Source: a virus. From it: a DNA stretch of 25,578 nt. The translations under genes and the position numbers were made by a program. Under the pieces are notes generated by a model, which worked only from the letters and a program-made list of their open reading frames with translations, did no database searches and was not told the origin of the DNA. Below, piece after piece: positions 22,019-25,578 of this stretch (the first letter of the stretch is position 1; each line of letters starts with the position of its first letter). The stretch covers positions 1 to 25,578 of the IMG/VR virus record IMGVR_UViG_3300025598_001495; one strand, 5' to 3'.

Positions 22019-22485
22019 ACAAATTCTTTTATACGTTTATCGTCCCACCCGTGTGCACGTGCCAGTTCTTTGATATCTTTTTTATCATTTAACTGTGCCA
22101 TTAATTTAATTTCATCACTTTTGGCATGGGGATATATTTCAGCAAAAAACTTTTCGGCTTTGCTATTGCCAGTGACACGTTTGGGCCCAGCTAACCATTG
22201 ATGCCTAAATTTGCCAATGCCGGGACTGACTGTTGTGGCCAACAACCACTGCAACTTTTTATGTTGAGTGGTGCTGATATCAAAGAAATGTTTGTTTAAT
22301 CGCTCGTTGACACTCAACAAGTAATAGGCCTGTGTGTCGTAGTCGCCCGAGACCACACTGCCCCAACGTATCATTAAGAACGGGCTAAACTTTTTTCGTT
22401 CTTCTTCGGTCAAGTCGTCAAAGAAATCACGATTCTTTGCGTCAAACTGTTCCATCTCGTAACCAATGTTTAATTTATCTACCAT
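22015..22485 (-). CDS. Probable clamp-loader small subunit (T4 gp62-like)
   Basis: A 156-residue, mostly helical protein. The block FSPFLMIRWGSVVSGDYDTQ, then AYYLLSVNERLNKHFFDIS, and KKLQWLLATTVSPGIGKFRH with WLAGPKR resembles the gp62-like proteins of marine T4-type phages, where gp62 joins four gp44 ATPases to load the sliding clamp. The C-terminal helices (EIKLMAQLNDKKDIKELARA) also fit the expected interaction part. gp44 and gp45, usual neighbours of gp62 in T4, are not in the window. Its start overlaps the end of the 79-residue gene by 11 bases and its stop is coupled to the SGNH-like gene. Sequence divergence from T4 gp62 is large, so this is a moderate call. Confidence 0.55.
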   Translation of the reverse strand: MVDKLNIGYEMEQFDAKNRDFFDDLTEEERKKFSPFLMIRWGSVVSGDYDTQAYYLLSVNERLNKHFFDISTTQHKKLQWLLATTVSPGIGKFRHQWLAGPKRVTGNSKAEKFFAEIYPHAKSDEIKLMAQLNDKKDIKELARAHGWDDKRIKEFV

Positions 22486-22714
22486 GATCTTTTTTTAAGT
22501 TGTAGTATACTATAGCACGTTCTAACAGTTCTTGCAAGCCCGCATCTCGCCTGGCCATTCTACGGATCTCGCCCCACATTTGAGCTTCCTGTAATTGTTC
22601 GTGCAGTGATTCACCATCGCTGGTCATATCCGAATATAGCTCACGTTGACTGGTCCCGGGCAAGCGTCGGTAAACGGTTCGGCCTTTGTCCGGACTTTCA
22701 AATATATCGCTCAT
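22475..22714 (-). CDS. Conserved small phage protein, 79 aa
   Basis: Begins MSDIFESPDKGRTVYRRLPG. The first half is charged and unstructured-looking; the second (LHEQLQEAQMWGEIRRMARR, then LQELLERAIVYYNLKKD) forms two helices. I associate this pattern with a small conserved gene next to uvsW in aquatic T4-like phages, with no known role. One base separates it from the preceding gene and its end overlaps the gp62-like start, so it belongs to the replication/recombination unit. Confidence 0.75.
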   Translation of the reverse strand: MSDIFESPDKGRTVYRRLPGTSQRELYSDMTSDGESLHEQLQEAQMWGEIRRMARRDAGLQELLERAIVYYNLKKDHGR

Positions 22715-22715
22715 G

Positions 22716-23219
22716 TTACCAAACTTTGTTATAGTCCACTACTTCACTTTGTCTCGAAATATCTTTGACAAAGTAAACACACATGGGCCCGTCAACACCT
22801 TCCTCTAAGGGAACTGCCAACATCTGCCCGGGTTTTAGTTTAGGAAAATACCATTTGATATCTTGATATATATCTACTATTTCCACTGGATAAAAATCTG
22901 GGCGAAAACTGGTTTTGGGATTAAAAGCAAACGCACTAAATCCTCGATCATTGATACTGGTCAATGGCACAACTTCTAAATCACCTTGTTCTTTTTCCCC
23001 AATTAACAATTGCCAATCCACTGGCATTTTGATTACGTGTTCTCCAATGCGTAGTACCAAGGCCGGAGCATTAAAACTTTCCATAAAGATCAAGGGAATG
23101 TAAAAGTAATCGGGTTCTCGTGGATTGCTATTATCTAGCACACAAAAATTAAGTTCTTCAATTTCGTTTGGAATCTCGTTCATTTCATAACTACGATTCT
23201 CAAGGGTGAGTATTCTCAT
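22716..23219 (-). CDS. Conserved phage protein of unknown function, 167 aa
   Basis: Beta-rich protein with recognisable blocks: REPDYFYIPLIFMESFNAPA, GEHVIKMPVDWQLLIG, LEVVPLTSINDRGFSAFAFN, DIYQDIKWYFPKLKPGQMLA and CVYFVKD. The many Pro and aromatic residues suggest a compact beta-barrel fold. Such a protein is usual just after uvsW in marine T4-like phages; I know of no assigned function. The ATG overlaps the uvsW stop (ATGA). No membrane, signal or catalytic features are seen. Confidence 0.78.
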   Translation of the reverse strand: MRILTLENRSYEMNEIPNEIEELNFCVLDNSNPREPDYFYIPLIFMESFNAPALVLRIGEHVIKMPVDWQLLIGEKEQGDLEVVPLTSINDRGFSAFAFNPKTSFRPDFYPVEIVDIYQDIKWYFPKLKPGQMLAVPLEEGVDGPMCVYFVKDISRQSEVVDYNKVW

Positions 23220-24676
23220 TGCCAGTTAGCCTTTTCTATAGTAAATGGATAATTGGCCTCGGTATAAAACTTTTTCCGGGCCGTTAAATGTCGTTTTGCA
23301 AATTTGCAGGTACTGGTTATGTCCCAGATTTCTACGTGGTCTTTGTCTTCTGCTTTTCGTATACCTCGTCCAATGCTTTGTATAACCCTAACAAAGCTCT
23401 TTCCGGGTTCCACCAAAACCAGATTAAAAATACGAGGGATATTAATACCCACTGCGGCCACACCGTAAGTCGCCACAATAATCTTCCCAGTAGCACTCGC
23501 CACTGCATCATACTCTGCTTGTCGTGTTGTTCCTTTAGTTGCTCCACTTACAAATACCGCCTTATCACCTAAATATTCTGTTAATAATTTACCTGTTGCC
23601 ACTCGATCTACCAGCACCAAGGTATTGCCTGTGTCGTTAACTCGAAGAATCAAATTCCGCATGTAAGTTAACCTTCCTGTGGTCTCTAACAAGTATTTTA
23701 ATTCCTGTTGGTATTCTTTATACTCAACATGATCAACGAGTTGCACTATATTAACATGGCAATTGGCAAGATGTCCTGCTTCTTGAAGATCACTGGCTGT
23801 AAGTTTTCCAACTACTGGTCCCAGACTACATAGTATACTTATACTCGCATGTTCCTCCTTGGGAATTGTTCCGGTAAGTCCCCAGCGAATCGGCACGTGT
23901 GCAAACACTGTGGTGAGTAAACTTTTAAGTGCATCGGCTTTGGCCATATGTACTTCATCTACCATGACACAAACAACACCTTCAATAAAGTCACCTATTT
24001 CAACTTCGGCTTCGCCTGACTTGGTCATCTTCATCATGTTGTTTAGACTTTGCCAAGTGCATATGGTATGTGTTCGATTGTACTCTTTTCTATCACCAAA
24101 GTACACGCCTACATCGAGTCCGAGATTGATGTAGTCGACTTCGGTTTGTGTTACTAGACTTTTGTTGGGCACAATAACAATACTGCGACCATACTTCTCT
24201 ACACTTCGACTCAGTGCAGCAGTCATGATTGTTTTGCCTGCACCTGTTGCAACTTCTTGCACACTTTGTCGATTTTCTAAAAATCTGTTCAAGATCTCGG
24301 GTTGATAATCTCGTAGATAGATTGGTTCGCCCGCTCGAGGATGTCCTTTGGGCCACTTCTTATCACTAAATGTATCTTCGGTTATAGGGTCAAATTCAAA
24401 CTTTGTTGTATAGTCACGCTGATCTTCTAGTTCAACATCATAATTCAAGTTCTCAAGATGTTCTAGTATTTCGGGTAAGAGATTGATATAAGTGCTACCA
24501 CCTAATTGAAAGAAACTGACTTTGCCGTCCCAACGTCCTAGTCGTACTGCTGGCTGATAACGTGCTCCCGGAACTTCGTATTTAAACTTGTCCACTAGTT
24601 TTTTTCGTACACTGACATCAAGCCCTTCCAGCTTGACGTTGACTTCGTCACGTATTATTAATTTACAAGTCTGCAA
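23216..24676 (-). CDS. uvsW: UvsW-like SF2 ATP-dependent helicase
   Basis: A 486-residue helicase. After an N-terminal region typical of UvsW (RLGRWDGKVSFF, about 46-56), the motor has motif I ATGAGKT (143-149), motif II DEVH (240-243), motif III GLTGT (266-270), motif IV-V segments (NTLVLVDR, ATYGVAAVGIN) and motif VI QSIGRGIRK (433-441). UvsW in T4 unwinds R-loops and branched DNA, regresses stalled forks and switches origin- to recombination-dependent replication. The first codon is TTG (24676), which overlaps the upstream gene by 14 bases; the N-terminal length matches the family and no ATG lies close by. An AAGG lies nine bases upstream. It heads a run of tightly coupled genes. Confident. 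Confidence 0.92.
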   Translation of the reverse strand: MQTCKLIIRDEVNVKLEGLDVSVRKKLVDKFKYEVPGARYQPAVRLGRWDGKVSFFQLGGSTYINLLPEILEHLENLNYDVELEDQRDYTTKFEFDPITEDTFSDKKWPKGHPRAGEPIYLRDYQPEILNRFLENRQSVQEVATGAGKTIMTAALSRSVEKYGRSIVIVPNKSLVTQTEVDYINLGLDVGVYFGDRKEYNRTHTICTWQSLNNMMKMTKSGEAEVEIGDFIEGVVCVMVDEVHMAKADALKSLLTTVFAHVPIRWGLTGTIPKEEHASISILCSLGPVVGKLTASDLQEAGHLANCHVNIVQLVDHVEYKEYQQELKYLLETTGRLTYMRNLILRVNDTGNTLVLVDRVATGKLLTEYLGDKAVFVSGATKGTTRQAEYDAVASATGKIIVATYGVAAVGINIPRIFNLVLVEPGKSFVRVIQSIGRGIRKAEDKDHVEIWDITSTCKFAKRHLTARKKFYTEANYPFTIEKANWQ

Positions 24677-25578
24677 GTTTTTCTACCTTAGTTTCTATTT
24701 TCTTATTATACACTTCTGCAGCACAGTAAACAACCTTTTCTGCGTTCTGAACCATTAGTGCTTTATCTCCGCCAAACATCATACCGGCACTGCTGATCAG
24801 TAATGGTATTGGCACTTTTGTTATTGGCGCTTGTACGTGATAATATTTGAATCCTGCGTCTAAGGATTGCACTGGGGTAGCTCTTGGAACTTTAACTACA
24901 CCTTCTCGTAGTTGTTTAAATTTTTCAAACAGTTTGTCGCTGAGATCGGGTTCATAAATCACAACTGGCCAACGTTGCATTTCATCTGCGTAGTCTAGCA
25001 CACTTGCAAGATTTTCTTCAATTGCAGTAGGATCTAACTTGACTTCTCTACTGACTGCAAGATTGTAAAAACGAGGAGTGCTGGCGGCTACTACTTGATC
25101 TGCTATTGCTCGACTGACTGTATAACCCAATACTGCACTCATGTCAATCAAACGCAACAAATTGTCCGCACCAAATCCTCCCAGGTTGTTTTCAATGTAT
25201 TCATGTAAACTTTCGGGACAATTGCTGATGCTTAATTGATCGTCTTTGAATATTAATTCAATTGCAAACGGGCTGGATTCAACCTCGCTAACTAAATTGT
25301 TTAGTCTACGTACTTCTGGGCCAATGTCAAATTGATTTTGATCGGCCCAGGTCGAGAGCCAAACTAGATTATATTCGGTGAGTGCAAAACTCCAAACTTT
25401 GGCTTCTTTGTCCCAAGATCCATGTCCTTGACTTTCTTTTCTAAAGTCACGTAGTCCTTCAATTAACTGATTGTTAAAAGGAAATGTAACCTGTAACATA
25501 TCGTTTACAACATCAAGTTTGCGAGTATAATCCATTTTACGCAACGGCAAACGCCACATAGCTCGTTCCTCAACTGGG
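24663..25578 (-). CDS. HARP-like segment phage protein, partial (5' end outside window)
   Basis: The reading frame stays open to the window edge; the ATG at 25559 (MWRLPLRKMDYTRKL) may be internal. Residues after it (VTFPFNNQLIEGLRDFRKES, SWDKEAKVWSFALTEYNLVW) resemble a HARP-type DNA-annealing/fork-binding segment, with the familiar pattern of hydrophobic residue, Trp-Asp, Lys-Val-Trp. The rest (IDMSAVLGYTVSRAIADQVV, YKYYHVQ-like stretches) is not assigned. The family looks like one that accompanies uvsW in marine T4-like phages. The stop overlaps the TTG of uvsW by 14 bases. No helicase motor is visible here, so a partner role at branched DNA together with UvsW is a moderate inference. Confidence 0.65.
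   Translation of the reverse strand, partial: PVEERAMWRLPLRKMDYTRKLDVVNDMLQVTFPFNNQLIEGLRDFRKESQGHGSWDKEAKVWSFALTEYNLVWLSTWADQNQFDIGPEVRRLNNLVSEVESSPFAIELIFKDDQLSISNCPESLHEYIENNLGGFGADNLLRLIDMSAVLGYTVSRAIADQVVAASTPRFYNLAVSREVKLDPTAIEENLASVLDYADEMQRWPVVIYEPDLSDKLFEKFKQLREGVVKVPRATPVQSLDAGFKYYHVQAPITKVPIPLLISSAGMMFGGDKALMVQNAEKVVYCAAEVYNKKIETKVEKLADL

Noticed and set aside
1-25578. tRNA genes, CRISPR arrays, transposons or integrase
   Set aside because: None was seen by eye on either strand; a tRNA scan would be needed to exclude tRNAs fully.

Overview
The window reads as an interior piece of a T4-like tailed phage (myovirus) genome. Three replication proteins of T4 type are recognisable: a primase like gp61, a DnaB-type helicase like gp41, and a UvsW-like helicase. 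A gp62-like clamp-loader subunit is likely. They sit beside a 1719-residue tail fibre and many small packed genes typical of aquatic T4-like phages. Every supported gene except one (19734-20105) is on the minus strand, so the text below follows transcription from right to left. Most junctions are ATGA or TAATG overlaps. No tRNA, CRISPR array, integrase or insertion sequence was seen. The cut-off IscU at the left edge is close to the proteobacterial protein, which suggests a proteobacterial host; a host or environment cannot be proven from the window.

Layout, right to left. (1) 25578-20102: a partial gene with a HARP-like segment, uvsW, two conserved small unknowns, a gp62-like protein, an SGNH-like protein, a zinc-finger protein and a roughly 196-residue relative of the DNA polymerase III alpha palm. 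(2) 20105-19702: one plus-strand unknown, sharing its stop codon with the mini-polymerase and divided from the next minus-strand gene by a short two-way promoter region. (3) 19702-12383: the adhesion module: a BppU-like protein, the giant fibre, a tiny frame-disrupted gene and two LamG-like proteins. (4) 12378-7071: a promoter that predicts a leaderless primase mRNA, then primase, an unknown, the DnaB helicase, an SDR-like protein, a radical SAM enzyme and a small protein. (5) 7081-3916: a repeat-rich disordered protein, a pol-beta-fold nucleotidyltransferase and a ligase-like KxDG protein. (6) 3847-762: a well-expressed probable virion protein ending in a clear terminator, then small structural or accessory genes including a coiled-coil/TM protein. 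(7) 758-1: a perfect-consensus sigma70-type promoter (TTGACA-17-TATAAT) driving a secreted protein, a 43-residue basic peptide and iscU.

How it may work together: the replication genes carry host-type promoters, and a recurring CTAAATAT/ATAAATA motif in front of structural genes is a good candidate for the phage late promoter. The most unusual points are the iscU cassette beside a phage radical SAM enzyme, the miniature Pol III alpha-like protein that keeps all three catalytic aspartates, the coupled nucleotidyltransferase/ligase-like pair, and the adhesion module with three consecutive concanavalin-like proteins and a frameshifted gene. All family names come from motifs read by eye; no database search was run.
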